From: Penicillium oxalicum
Lineage: Eukaryota > Ascomycota > Eurotiomycetes > Eurotiales > Aspergillaceae
Assembly: GCF_001723175.1 (NCBI RefSeq)
Contig: NC_064654.1
Location: forward strand, 1,302,001 to 1,366,000
Direction of reading: 5' to 3'
Length of the DNA stretch: 64,000 bases
The translations under genes were made by a program, and so were the position numbers. Numbering within the stretch: the first letter of the stretch is position 1; each line of letters begins with the position of its first letter. A model generated the notes under the pieces. That model saw nothing but the letters and a program-made list of their open reading frames with translations, ran no database searches and was not told the DNA's origin. This document shows, in pieces, positions 31,378-42,046 of the stretch.

Positions 31378-31788
31378 ATGACCCAGCAACTGCCAAAGAC
31401 TGCTATAACCCTCGAATTCCCTTTGCGACACGATGGAAACCTTAATGTCTCTACAGGCGGTCATCTTGTCTTTCAGGTGCAGTTAGTCCAAACAACAGCG
31501 ACCGATCCACTGCTCTCGCAGGTAGAGCCATCAGCGACGGTGGGCGGCAATCGGAAGAACGGGGAAATTACTGTTCCTATAAGGAGAACTCTTAAACAAC
31601 ATGAACGCAAAAAATCATCGCGACAGAGAAGAAGGTCACCTCGAATTTTGTCCAAGGACGACGAACTTGTGATTAAGCTGAGGGAAGAAAAGGGAATGAA
31701 GTGGAAAGAAATCGGAAAACATTTCCCCACAAGATCGCTTGGCTCACTTCAAAGGCGATATTACAGCCCACGACGAAGGCTGGCGTGA
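31378..31788 (+). CDS. Small SANT/Myb-like DNA-binding protein
   Basis: One uninterrupted exon of 136 residues with a TATA box and a clean leader. The N-terminal half is low in features. Residues about 75-93 are strongly basic (KQHERKKSSRQRRRSPR). The C-terminal 45 residues form a SANT/Myb-type helix bundle: ILSKDDELVIKLREEKGMKW, then KEIGKHFPTRSLGSLQRRYY, with Trp, Ile and Phe at the usual core spacing of fungal W-x-E-I-x-x-x-F-P-x-R repeats. It is probably a nuclear DNA-binding protein. It lies just upstream of the ferric reductase and DUF3723 pseudogenes. SANT/Myb genes are a recurrent component of Starship elements, which is why its position matters. It is intact while its neighbours are mutated. 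Confidence 0.8.
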   Translation: MTQQLPKTAITLEFPLRHDGNLNVSTGGHLVFQVQLVQTTATDPLLSQVEPSATVGGNRKNGEITVPIRRTLKQHERKKSSRQRRRSPRILSKDDELVIKLREEKGMKWKEIGKHFPTRSLGSLQRRYYSPRRRLA

Positions 31789-32399
31789 CAAATGGATTTA
31801 ATTGTTGTTTTTTAGTATCCTAAGGGTAATGACGTCACCGATGATGGGCCTGGCTTGCTGTAGACTCAAGATTAGGAGAGTCAATTTTGGACTTCGAGTT
31901 ACCCTGTAGATATACTGGTCTTAGAACCGCACAGAAACGGTTCTAGAATATCACGCCCCAGTATAGGCCTTGCCGGCCTGGTTGGGGGGCCTTGTTGGCC
32001 TCACTAAGGGTCTAGTCTAGAGATCTGAAAACTTCAATATTAAAACATAATTAACTCACTGCCGAGTGACGCATCCCATCAAAAATGGCCCCCGATCCTC
32101 TCGAAATCTGATTCAACTAAGGAGAAGAGTTTTAATAGCTATGCCTGTTCAAGCATGCCTTCTGCTGAATCAGTTCTTGGCAAAGAACGTGCCCTAACGA
32201 CATGGCATACATTAGGAATAAAGTACAGTATGTAAGGTCCTGTGGGCGTTGCCCATCTCATCTCTCCATCTTATATCGTATCAGCATCGATTCCACGGTT
32301 TCAAAGTTGAGCTGAACTCCAAGATTATCATTGAACCATAGTGGATGACCCTCGCCTCGTCTGGTGAACATGACGGTGAGCGTAGAGCTCGTAAAGTAG

Positions 32400-32500
32400 A
32401 TTGTAATAATTTTTGGTCGCGACCTGGGGGCTCCCAAGATAATAGGACAGGCACGGACCTTTACGTTGTTGCGGGGAAGCTCGGTTGGCTAGCTAATTAT
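32400..32500 (+). repeat. Dispersed repeat family A, copy 3
   Basis: GACCTGGGGGCTCCCAA and GGACAGGCACGGACCTTTAC parallel the copies at 26.4 and 29.6 kb. CCATTTTTGAACAGCAAAG near 32512 is the reverse complement of the family D end near 30505. Confidence 0.5.
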
Positions 32501-32534
32501 TTTAGATGCCATTTTTGAACAGCAAAGTACGTTA

Positions 32535-32715
32535 AGAGGGAGGTGCAAAAATATCAGGACCTTGGCTTAAGTGTACTCCAATTCCGAACGCAGCGAAAAA
32601 AAAAAAAAAATTCGACTAAATAGAACATAGTCGAGATATTATCACCCTTTACAAAAAGATCCAACAGGTCTTGGTCAACTCAAGGCAACTGTGAAATTGT
32701 TATTAACGCCCACCT
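32535..32715 (+). repeat. Dispersed repeat family D, copy 3
   Basis: GGTGCAAAAATATCAGGACC through TTATTAACGC, collinear with copies at 28.8 and 30.3 kb, with an inserted poly-A run. Confidence 0.65.
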
Positions 32716-32763
32716 TGGTTAAGCTTGGTCATAATTTCCTTTCTTTCTCACATGGATTGTATT

Positions 32764-32780
32764 GATGATGATGATGATGA
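32764..32780 (+). repeat. GAT microsatellite
   Basis: Five to six tandem GAT/ATG triplets. Confidence 0.8.
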
Positions 32781-33179
32781 ATTCATTTGCCCGATGTAGC
32801 TTGCTCTATCACATGGATCGTAATAATGGAGGTTAAATCTCTGCGTTATGGTGAACATACAGAGTGACCATTGTTTGTCACTTTGATTTATGGCCGCGTC
32901 AGTTTGTTCGGGCATGCAAGGCACTTGACTGAAGTCACTGTGCGCACTGGTTGATTCGAGCCGTAGATTATGGCGATTTGAGCACCGAGTAACAAGATAG
33001 ATCTTTCAACGTTCTACTATTGATAGGTTACCCTTCTGAGAAGATGAGGGCTCTATCTCAAGGACTGAATTATGAAGGGTGGATAGCTGGTCCTGAGTCT
33101 CGGCCTACTATTGCGACAGCTTAACCACTTCAGAAGCCATGGCATTTTTTATTCTACTTTGTACTCCACGCTTGAATCG

Positions 33180-33335
33180 GTAGTCTACACAGGTGGAAAA
33201 GAAGTGCAGTATTCCACCGTGTTGATCCTCAAAATTGTGTCAGATGTAGAAATGGCCAATTTCATTTACGTAGTCCCTGCGACACTGTTTTGGTGTCTCG
33301 CTGCCATGCCCCCTCCATTAGGGACGGTAGTCCCC
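33180..33335 (+). repeat. Dispersed repeat family C, copy 2
   Basis: Collinear with 28030-28160, ending in TTTTGGTGTCTCGCTG. Confidence 0.5.
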
Positions 33336-33832
33336 TAATAGCCTACCAAGGCCGTTTTCCACCGACACTCTTTTGGGGTCTCTCAACCTTCGCCATCTAT
33401 GGCAACAGTCTTAGAGTGGTTACATTGTAAACCATCATGTTGTTCACCAATTTAGTATGCTCAATAACTAAAAGGCCTTGGAATATTCGTTATTCAACAA
33501 ATTTGTTTCAGAAAGATTTTGTTTCCCACCCCATGTGTGAAAATGAGTGGGCGGCCCTCATGGTAACGGCAGTTTTGCGAGGGCGTTTAACGTGCCATTT
33601 TTGTCTTCATAACGTGAATCAACATAAGACCACGATATATTTTTGCGAGGAAAACCATATCTTTTTTTCTGTATTGAAGACTTAAATATTTAGCTTTTCG
33701 CACTTGAATTATAGGACCTGTTTGCATTGAGCCTCCTCTTTCAACCAGCGCTTGAAACAACACTGTCAGCCTGCCATCTGACAAGTTCTGTTCCATTCAA
33801 AAATAACCTCAAAAGCAAGACATCAACTTCCA

Positions 33833-34193
33833 ATGGCTGCTATAAAAAATGCCCAATTAAAAAAACCCTCTAAAAGAAAGTTGATTCGTCAAAAGCAGTC
33901 CCGTCGCAAGACAAACATGATGAAAAAGGCATCCGAATATAGCAAGATGTGTGACGCGGATGTATGCGTAGGTATTCGCATGCGGGAGACAGGTCAGATA
34001 CATATTTTATCCGCGGATACTTCGGGCTTTTGGGCTTTCCTTCCTTTACAACTGGTAGGTAAACACAAAATGACATAATTCATCAAAATGAACGCTGACT
34101 TGTTAGAGCTCCTATTACCCGACCCCGACTGTGATGACAGATCGCGATTTAAAGAAAGCCAAAGAAGATATAGCTTCTAAGGACCCACGATAA
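33833..34193 (+). CDS. Short MADS-box-like protein
   Basis: Exons 33833-34054 and 34107-34193 with a 52-bp intron (GTAGGT, GCTGAC, TTGTTAG) encode 102 residues. The core KRKLIRQKQSRRKTNMMKKA then SEYSKMCDADVCVGIRMRET resembles the second half of a MADS/SRF DNA-binding domain, notably the KKA-x-E-x-S-x-x-C-D-A-x-V signature, followed by the fungal extension HILSADTSGFWAF and YYPTPTVM. This divergent form is found as paralogues in Pezizomycotina. Only part of the basic N-terminal helix of a classical MADS box is present. With no stops and a conserved intron, it looks functional, probably as a DNA-binding or dimerising regulator. Confidence 0.75.
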
Positions 34194-34770
34194 GCTCTTC
34201 ACAACACAGTATTACACTCGACTTAGGGTTTCCTCTATAGAATACCGGGAATAAAGGATATTGCGTTGCTTTGACAGGTCTAATATTGTACAGTACTTGC
34301 GAAGCTAACAAGTATATCAAAAAGGCCGCATTTAAAACAATTGTTTACGGTAGTCTATAAAATGATAGGAAACTGCTTAAGTATAGTTATAGTAGAAAAA
34401 GCTTAGCAGCTTAACTTTAGAAGAGTTGAATTGATATGACTGGTAACCTAGATAAAGAGGAATCATGGTCTAGCCTTGCAATAAACTCTTCGGGAGAGGT
34501 ATAGTCCCCTGAGTAGTATGCCGATGCTGGCTTTAACCGGCGAGATGGGTACCTGAGGAATAACTATGGTACCGATGCCCGATAGCACCTGAAGAGGTAT
34601 AGCATACGAAGATAAGTTATCCTCCTGGTAACTACCCCTGACTTCTTTAAGAAGGAAGATGATATATTATGTTAGCCTACTAGTTATCCGTAACAGAGGA
34701 AATTCACTATAAAGTAGTATAGTTTTCTTGTAATAGTTGGAGATTTCTAATACTATAAACACGGTCGACA
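34194..34770. other. Upstream region of the ferric reductase pseudogene
   Basis: AT-rich with RIP-like TpA excess; no coding frame recognised. Confidence 0.5.
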
Positions 34771-36553
34771 ATGGAATTCATATTAATCTATGCCATTACA
34801 ACGGGTTCCTTACTAATAACGCTCTTTCTTATTCGTATAGCCCCTGCGTTTCTGAACCTACTTAGAGTCCTTTTATTCCTTATAACGAAACACTTAACAT
34901 ATCTATACCTTTGGGGTCGCTACAAGCTGATTTCTCCCTGCACTCGAGCTAACGTCTTGTTGTATATTGTCTATATTGTAACAAATGTGTTCTTTATTGC
35001 CTTTAATACCCTATTAACAATAATAGCTAGAGACCGCGCTAGAACTCTTTCAGTGATCAATATAAGTTTCCTCTTCTTAGCACACTATCTAGGCTTCCTT
35101 GCGGATGCTATTAGTGTTTCTTTGAAGACGTGCAAACGTATTTATCGGGCCGTAGGCTAGATAACCGGTATTCTCCTTATTTTATATATTATTATAGCCC
35201 TTATAGCTAAGCAGAAGGGCTAGAGTCTTCGTGAGAAGTCCAATCTCTTCGCGTTTATTGTTTGTCCCCCTTCTCCACCCTATCGAGTTTAAAGGCTAAT
35301 CTTCGTTAGGGTGCTATGATGATAGCTACTCTTCTATTATTATCCGTTCCTATCGTTCGCCGTTTCCTCTACGAGCTATTCCTTCGACTATACTAAGCCC
35401 TAGCTATAGCTTATATATATTTTGTATAGTATTATCTGCTATCCGATACTCTGCTGCCTCGGCTATATATTTATATTCCGCTTGGCCTAATACTACTTAC
35501 GTTTCTAGTCGAAGCATTTCTTTTTATCGTTAGGAATAGTGTGTTCCCTTTACGGCCCTATCCTCGTGCCTCGATTAGATATAATTATATATAGCAAATG
35601 CTAATACAGGGTAAAGAGATAACACCGCTAAAAGTAAGGGTTATACTTACACGGCCTTTATATGTCTAGGCAGGCTAATATATAAATCTCTGGATACCCG
35701 CGGCAGGCCTCTTCTCCTAGGCTTAGATATACCCGTTTATAGTAACATCTTAGTCTCCCGAAAAGCAAGATATCCTAGAGCTTTTTGTTTAACCTTAAAA
35801 AGGGCTTACTGAGACTATTCGCTATCGCACAGCCCTAGAAGGCTATATATCCTTGACAGTATTTATTACGGGGCCCTACGGAGTTAGCATATCTATAGAC
35901 GATTACGAATGTATCTTGGCTATTGCGACCGATTTCGGTATAGCAGGAGTAATACCTTACCTTAAAAAGCTCCTCTACGGATATAATACTTGTACCTCAC
36001 GTGTGCGTCGGGTATATTTCGTGTAGGAAATCTAAATACTGGGTAAGTTCTGCCTGCATGTTTAAGCGCAGACTAATACGATGCTTATTCTCTTAGATAT
36101 TGCTATTATAGCCTAACCACTTCTAAATAGCTTGTTAAGTAATGATGTTTTGGATGATGGCTATGTGGGTTGACTCTTCTTGTTCAGAAATCCTCGCGCT
36201 AATCATGTGAAAAAGATACTCGAAATGTCCTTCTATATAGTATCAAACCAGATGATAGAACATGGCAAGCTATTCGGCTAACATCGCCGTGCTATAGTTT
36301 TCAATGGAAAGCCTCGATATGATGACATAATATCAGAAGAGGCTTCCGGGCGAAACATCAAACGACTGGCAAACACACATGAAGCCCGCGGTGAGGTTTT
36401 AGTTATGGGTAAGTCCTATACCTTTATTATATGATGGACGCTTACTTCTTAGTATCGGCATCCTATGACGTACGAGACCTCTCGAGGGAAATAGTTCGAA
36501 AACATCTCGAACAGAAAGTTAGGTTGTATGAGACGGAGTTTCAACCTTCATAA
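34771..36553 (+). pseudogene. Ferric reductase (FRE), RIP-degraded
   Basis: ATG 34771 opens 129 codons with the N-terminal membrane segments of fungal ferric reductases (LYLWGRYKLISPCTRANVLL, TLSVINISFLFLAHYLGFLA). After the TAG at 35158 the frame continues as TGILLILYIIIALIAKQKG and LREKSNLFAF, then becomes heavily damaged. The NAD(P)H/FAD-binding part is legible near 35860-35990 (ITGPYGVSISIDDYECILAI, IPYLKKLLYGYN). The 3' end, about 36285-36553, is nearly undamaged: RAIVFNGKPRYDDIISEEA, a 44-bp intron starting GTAAGT near 36410, then SASYDVRDLSREIVRKHLEQ and a TAA at 36551. Functional members reduce ferric iron at membranes using NADPH and haem. FRE is one of the recurrent Starship cargo families. 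Confidence 0.85.
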
Positions 36554-36843
36554 CGAGAAAGGACCAGAGGTGGTGAGACGGGCGGGTGGGCCTAGCGAAT
36601 GACCAATTGGCCATCAGTATTGATTCGATTCACCGCCTTCCTGGCTTCTAACGTTTAGCCATTGTAGCTTGTCTGTTTTCGCCATCACCGTCCGTACACG
36701 CCGTCTAATTCATCAGTGTACTGCATGGTCCAGGGAATAGCATGCGCCCTATAGGTGTATGGTTAGCTACAGTTTATTCTTATCCCGGGCTTACCTCACG
36801 ATTTTCAAGCAGAGTGTACTCCATTCGTCCTGGTTCACCTTAC
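36554..36843. other. Spacer before the minisatellite
   Basis: No gene seen; not AT-rich, so mutation stops sharply at the end of the reductase gene. Confidence 0.5.
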
Positions 36844-36951
36844 GGTTTGGAAAGATCACGGTTTTGAAAGACCACGGTTTTGAAAGACCACGGTTTGGAA
36901 AGACCACGGTTTGGAAAGACTACGGTTTGGAAAGACCACGGTTTGGAAAGC
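36844..36951 (+). repeat. 16-bp minisatellite, nearly seven units
   Basis: Tandem units of GGTTTGGAAAGACCAC with small variants (TTTG/TTTT, ATCAC, ACTAC). The 16-bp unit shifts frame, so it is non-coding. Inverse-orientation motifs (GGGAAACCGTGG) follow at about 37055-37086. Confidence 0.9.
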
Positions 36952-37105
36952 ATGTATTTTATTCTGACCACAATTTTACTGTTGACCTTCGAGATGTCTT
37001 ATTTCTGTATTGCGACCGGTAAATTCTACCTTATCGGTACAATTGTGGGCAGGTTGGGAAAACCGTGGCCATGTGGGGAAACCGTGGCTAACTGATCACC
37101 GTTCA

Positions 37106-37149
37106 CCGTTTTGGTTGCGATACTCAAAATAGTATCGCAACTAAAACGG
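37106..37149. repeat. 19-bp hairpin
   Basis: CCGTTTTGGTTGCGATACT and AGTATCGCAACTAAAACGG form arms with one mismatch around a 6-nt loop. This may be the remnant of a small inverted-repeat element. Confidence 0.8.
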
Positions 37150-37499
37150 CACGCAATTGTCCCCTTTCAAGATACACCTTTCGGGGCGCTTAAGAATTTT
37201 TTTCCTTTTATTTTTACTAACTAGTTATTTCCTTTATTTATTAATCTAGCTACCTTAAATTTAGTATATATTCCGCTTCACTTATACTTTAGTTGCTAGA
37301 TCCGAGGCAAGCTATTAGTTATTTAGATGCTCCTCCCTAAAGCTACTACTAGCACTTCACTATTGATTTTTTTTCTATTATCCCCGCCTAGTATAAGGAC
37401 GATAGTATCGTTTGACCCAGAAACTTTAGTCTCTTACGAGGCCCCTGCACTTAATACTCTAGATCACGACCCTGTTGATTAGGATACTTAGCTTATACT

Positions 37500-38460
37500 A
37501 GAGGCACTCCGAGATGAAATAAATCCGGCTTAGCTATTACTATAGTATATCCCTTAGCTCCCTTCTGAACGGCTAGAAGTCTCTCTGCCGTCAGATAAGA
37601 ATTTGCAGATAATGTAGTCCCTTGACTTAACAAAAGAGCCTATAGCGATAAATCTCCGAATACCTAGTCTAGGCGTATATACCTCTATAAAATACGAAAG
37701 CACAGAAAATCCTCCCCTCGTAAACAGAGAAAATAAGCAACTCAAATCTCTAAAGCCTAGTTATACTTTAGGCTCCGCGGATTATAGCCAGAAAATATTT
37801 CTTACTTTACTAGATTTCGAGTTTTTAAAGGTACAAGATATTAAAAGAGAGGCCTCCCACAATACTAAGCTAATTAATAATTAGGCCTATACAGATTAGT
37901 ACATTAACTATATTCAAAAAATATATCAAATTACAACTAGCGAGACATTAAGCTAAAAACAAGCTCGAGACGTCAAAAACTGCTATAGCGGTTTAGTCAT
38001 AAATTTACGATCTAAAGGCTCTATTGCTACGTTAAAGTCCCTTTTAGTTAATTATCACCGGCATACCTTACCTACTCTTGACTCTTACGACTTGAATTCG
38101 TCTCTGTTAGCGTGTGTGGCATATCTAAGCTATCTGAACTCTATTACCGGTTCGACTTCGAAGCTAGACGATATATATCGCCGCCTTGCACAGATTTAGA
38201 TCTATATTTATTTCGAAAATTATGTTAATAACTTAGAGAAAAGTGAAACAAACGGTCTTCCGCTAAACCGCCGAGGTCGGATAATTTCCACGATAGCCAG
38301 AGATTCTATCTTATAGGCTACTTATAGGTCTTAATTTATCCCCAAAAAAGCAGATCGTGATTTTTTAAGCGATTAATACCGCTAGGGCGAGCGTTAGTAG
38401 AAAGTCGCTACTTGTATAGGACTAGGTGTGGTTTTGCTCGCTAGTAAAGACTTAGCAAAT
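37500..38460 (+). pseudogene. Unrecognised RIP-degraded gene
   Basis: A single plus-strand frame reads as normal protein for about 300 codons if TAA/TAG are taken as mutated codons. Segments include PSLGVYTSIKYESTENPPL, KIFLTLLDFEFLKVQDIKRE, SKGSIATLKSLLVNYHRHTL and SSLLACVAYLSYLNSITGS. The length and helical character would suit a large cargo protein. I do not recognise the family. I looked for the catalytic Arg-His-Arg-Tyr pattern of a DUF3435 tyrosine recombinase and could not find it, but the damage is too heavy to exclude one. Confidence 0.5.
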
Positions 38461-39407
38461 CAAATGTATGTTTATTTATGCTCTACGGTATTATGGGATA
38501 ATTGATTTGCTGAATTTGAATAGAGGCAGAAGAATAGTATTTCAGAATAAAATAGTAGACACGTTAGCTATTTATGTACTTAATCGCTATCTAGCTCTAG
38601 TTAGTTTTTATCGATCGTTTGAGCCTATGGCCGTGGGCCTTATGCTTGGAGGTGATACTGCTTTTTCTAGTAACTAATTAAACACCTTCCTAGAGGCGCT
38701 CGTGGAGGGCGAAGCATTTCTGCTATGCAAGGTAGAGAGATGGCTGATTCCTAACCTCAAGTCTCTATCTAGACTTGCTACTACCTACCTGATATTTATC
38801 CAGAGGTCTTAGGCTATGGTTAGTCCTAAAAATTCTTGAATGAAAATTTTGTTTACGACTCTAACGTCTTCCTTTTTTGCTCTTAGACCGTAGGGAGTCG
38901 GCTATCGAAGGTGGGAGCTTTTCTAAGTAGAGCTGGCTGACTCAGGTCATTACCCACAATTGAGCACGGCTGCCTAGTTAAGGCTCACATCACCTTAACC
39001 CACGCCTCCTTTTTCCTATCGGCTCTCAGCAGTCACGACGGTTGGCGACATTAAGGAATAGCCAAGGACTGCTTCCATCCGGGCGTGGAAATATGGTTTT
39101 CTAAAAGGCTAGCTAGTCGCGAACCTCTCGTGTTTTAGCACTCATCACTCATACAATGTAGCATCACGCACTGGCGTAGTATCAGTTATTATTATAGGAC
39201 CCTAAGCGTATACTAGGGAACGGGGCGATAGCTGAGTCACCACGGGCTATCCTTAACTAATATTTCTTGTTAGCCCTTGCGGGATTCGAACTGGCAACCC
39301 GGCAGAATAGGGCGGTTTTTTGGTCTGTTGGTTATCATGTGACCCAGGGTGATATCATAAGTTTATAACAAACACAAAGTAGTTAGACGTAATTAATCAT
39401 CGAGCTG
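38461..39407. other. RIP-like tract with little recognisable content
   Basis: The plus frame 38468-38677 (GIIDLLNLNRGRRIVFQNKI) may continue the preceding unknown gene in another frame. GTTCGAATCCCGC on the minus strand near 39285 looks like a tRNA T-arm but no full cloverleaf forms. Confidence 0.35.
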
Positions 39408-39803
39408 TCCACACCACCGAGTTGTCTACTCTGTATTCTATATAAAAGGGCACTTTTTGAGATCTAATTTCTCAACGACTAATATAAGTAGAAGAATGCT
39501 ACTAAGATAATCATATACATATATGTTCTGGAAGAATGCTTCTTATTTTTTAAACTTTTAGATAATTGTTCTAGCTTTAAATACAAGAGTAACTTAAAAT
39601 ACAAAACATACAGCTGTAATTTATCTTACCTGCAGAAATAGCGATTACAGAAAGCTGTCTGCTTAATATATATAAGTACAGTACTCTAACACGCTGTATA
39701 TTAAATTTTATGCCCTCTTGACGTTTTGTTGTTGAGATGTTAAGGTCTCAAAAAGTGCCCTTTTATATGGAATACAGAGTGGAGACAACGACAGCTCGGT
39801 GGT
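39408..39803. repeat. Large inverted repeat with mirrored TATA boxes
   Basis: The left arm (about 39410-39484) and right arm (about 39722-39803) are reverse complements: each, read inward, has ACTCTGTATTCTATATAAAAG or CTCTGTATTCCATATAAAAG, then GGCACTTTTTGAGA and CTCAAC. The roughly 240-bp middle is AT-rich. The arms look like promoter ends of LTR-type or foldback elements facing each other. Confidence 0.8.
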
Positions 39804-40050
39804 TGATTACGTTACCTTACCGGGCTCTGTCACGATAGAAGCGACCATTTACGAATTGGGGGATGTTTGCTTGGTGAATTGCAGTAACCTTTCCGGGCCC
39901 TGGTCTAACGCAACGATCGCCAAAAGCAACCTCTACTTACCTCACTACCGCCTGCGAGCATCACCACCACTATTTGAAGTGTATTCAACTTATATCGTAT
40001 TGACTGGGTACACGCTTAATGCATTTACTGACAACGTTTCGAATGATTGA
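39799..40050 (+). other. Open frame without ATG, possible gene piece
   Basis: 84 codons (LGDVCLVNCSNLSGPWSN, IAKSNLYLPHYRLRASPP) with normal composition and no RIP damage between two RIP tracts. It starts inside the inverted repeat and lacks an ATG. No family recognised. Confidence 0.25.
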
Positions 40051-40109
40051 AGGCCATGGGCGTCTAATGGAAAACTTGAAAATTATAATAAAGCAAACAC
40101 TAACAATTT

Positions 40110-41287
40110 CTTGAAGAGATCGTTTCCTACTATTCCTCGTAGGAATAGAATATCCTTGCAGAGACTAATACAGACCGAGCAAGAAGCACTAACTCTCCTG
40201 TTGATCGACTTTTTTTGCGAAACAGTGGTTGCTTATAAAGGTTAGTAATATGTTAATCCACGAGAGACCTGGTGACTGATTACCTCTTTCAAGGATTCTA
40301 TGGACTTTGTTGTCGAGAGGGCGAGAAGAAACCTAAACGAATCCGAGTTAACAGGCTAACGTTCCACGTTATCTACTCCTACTAATCTATTATCTTTCAC
40401 GTACTTCTGCATGATTTCTATAGTAATAGATACGAGTCTTTTGATGTATATATTCTGTGCCTGACCCGGCGGATATTCCACGCATATTTCCAAGCTAGCT
40501 TTAGGGAGTTAGAAGAACTATAACGAAGGAGGCAATTGCTACTTACCGATCTTGATAACTCTATCTAGGCCAAGAAGAATATTCCGGTATATCAGAGACT
40601 AGTGTTCTAATCCTATATCGTTGAGGTAACATAAACTACTCAAAACCTAGGCTCTTATAAGCTTATGCGCTTTAGAGAGCTAAAGGGTCAAGAGCTATAT
40701 ACCTGCTAAACCATAGAAGCTAATTCCGTCTCTGTAGGATAGAGAGACCGACAACCCACAAGTTGCTCTAAAGTAAGCGGGAGGTCGTTAACAAGAGCAT
40801 ATATATATCCTTCGTTGACAAAGCACTCTCGGGCTGTCAATACATTATTATGGTCCAAGATATTATACAGTCTTTGCATTTTAGCTATATCCCCTTCGGT
40901 GTACTTCTGAATGGCTACCGCCTAGGACGGATAGGAGCGGCGAGCTACAATAAATATATCGCCTACTAGAGTATACCTGAGCCTCCGACGATAAGTATCC
41001 TAGGGTGATTCCTCCCTCACGATCAACCGGCGAGATGTACCTTCCTCGTATACCTGAGGTAAGCTAAAGCTTTTTTTGCCTCTACTTACAATTTTTCGTG
41101 CGTTATCGCTCTAGGGAGATACTTCTCTTTTCTTCGAGTTAGAACTACGGCTTAATTAGGTAGGCACATTAGGTTGGTGCGGCTGTTTGCTTAATAGCGC
41201 CTCTCGTGATAGACTTTGACTGTTCGCTAACAGTTCTTTATAGGGCTCGAAGTCAACTTTTGTATAGTGTTTGTCTTATCTCGACAT
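40110..41287 (-). pseudogene. Second fungal kinase-like protein, RIP-degraded
   Basis: From ATG 41287 downwards the frame reads DKHYTKVDFEPYKELLANSQ, SLSREALLSKQPHQPNVP, then GDIFIVARRSYPS, VAIQKYTEGDIAKMQRLYN, ECFVNEGYIYALVNDLPLTL and GCRSLYPTETELASMV, interrupted by TAG/TAA where Gln or Trp are expected. This is the N-lobe-like arrangement of a fungal kinase-like family distinct from the copy at 12.5-15 kb. The 3' end near 40120-40230 is legible only in part. Its start is about 200 bp from the presumed start of the DUF3723 gene on the other strand, so the two were head-to-head. Confidence 0.65.
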
Positions 41288-41894
41288 ATTTAGGTCTAAT
41301 TTAAGGGATAGGAAAGACGAGAAGGTAGAAAGGTATAGCGATTAAAGACGAAGAGGGCGCTATTTATAATTTAACTATATCGATAGAATTAAATTTATTT
41401 TTAGGAAACATCTCAGCCTTGTAATCACATTAGTTACTAGCATACTGAGTCAGCAGAAAGAAGGTGGATCCTTTCTTCTGCGGGGCCAAGACCTATTAAA
41501 TATAAATAATACTCGCCTGCTCCGCCGATACTCGTTCTTACTTTATTAATAACTATAGACGAGCCTATATACACAGATCTTGAGCTACAAATTCTGAAGG
41601 AAAGGTGCCGAAAATACTAAGGGACAGCTAAGATTAATATCAATCAGATCGTCCCCTATCTAGCTGTCTCGTAATATATAGACACGAAGAATATAGAAAG
41701 ACTTTATAAGATATTTAACAAAGAAGGTTGTCGGAGACTCGATATCTATAACTACGTGAGTGCTATTATATTAAGGTAGCATCTCCGTAAGGCTCTTCAA
41801 GTAGCAGGAGTAAACACCACGGACTTACTGACCGATCAACCGAGTCGCTTCCTATATCTCCACTTCTCTATTAGTTCTATAAAGTGTCTTTATT

Positions 41895-42046
41895 GTGATT
41901 CGAAGAGTAAAGAAAGGTTTATTTTTAGAGTATATCTACAGTATCTCTTAAATATCGGTCTGTAAGGATAGTCACGGGGCTATACGGGGCCGAACGGGGG
42001 TACTCACGTGAGTCATGACTCACGTAACCACCCTTCCGGGATCTCA
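41895..42046 (-). repeat. 3' LTR of the gypsy element
   Basis: Starts TGATTCGAAGAG on the plus strand and ends GGGATCTCA. It differs from the other LTR at about eight positions, nearly all transitions. Holds a palindromic pair of Gcn4-type sites. Confidence 0.9.
42009..42022. promoter_or_regulatory. Palindromic double Gcn4/CpcA-type site in the LTR
   Basis: TGAGTCATGACTCA places two AP-1/Gcn4 half-palindromes (TGAGTCA and TGACTCA) back to back. In the other LTR the same place reads TAAGTCATGACTCA, so only one perfect site remains. Function is inferred from the motif only. Confidence 0.45.

Larger units (their letters stand above)
31789..33832. other. Repeat mosaic between the SANT and MADS genes
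   Basis: Contains copies of repeat families A (32400-32500), D (32535-32715) and C (33180-33335), a short GAT microsatellite and a 15-A run near 32597. The frame at 33437-33685 is not supported by family resemblance. Confidence 0.45.

Noticed and set aside
36844..36951. Regular repeats considered as a CRISPR array
   Set aside because: Units are directly tandem with no unique spacers, and the organism is a fungus.
36759..37095. Two overlapping open frames across the 16-bp minisatellite
   Set aside because: They consist mainly of the tandem repeat read in shifting frames and have no family resemblance or promoter.
39275..39345. GTTCGAATCCCGC on the minus strand, like a tRNA T-arm
   Set aside because: The T-stem does not pair properly and no A box or acceptor stem was found; at most a damaged tRNA.
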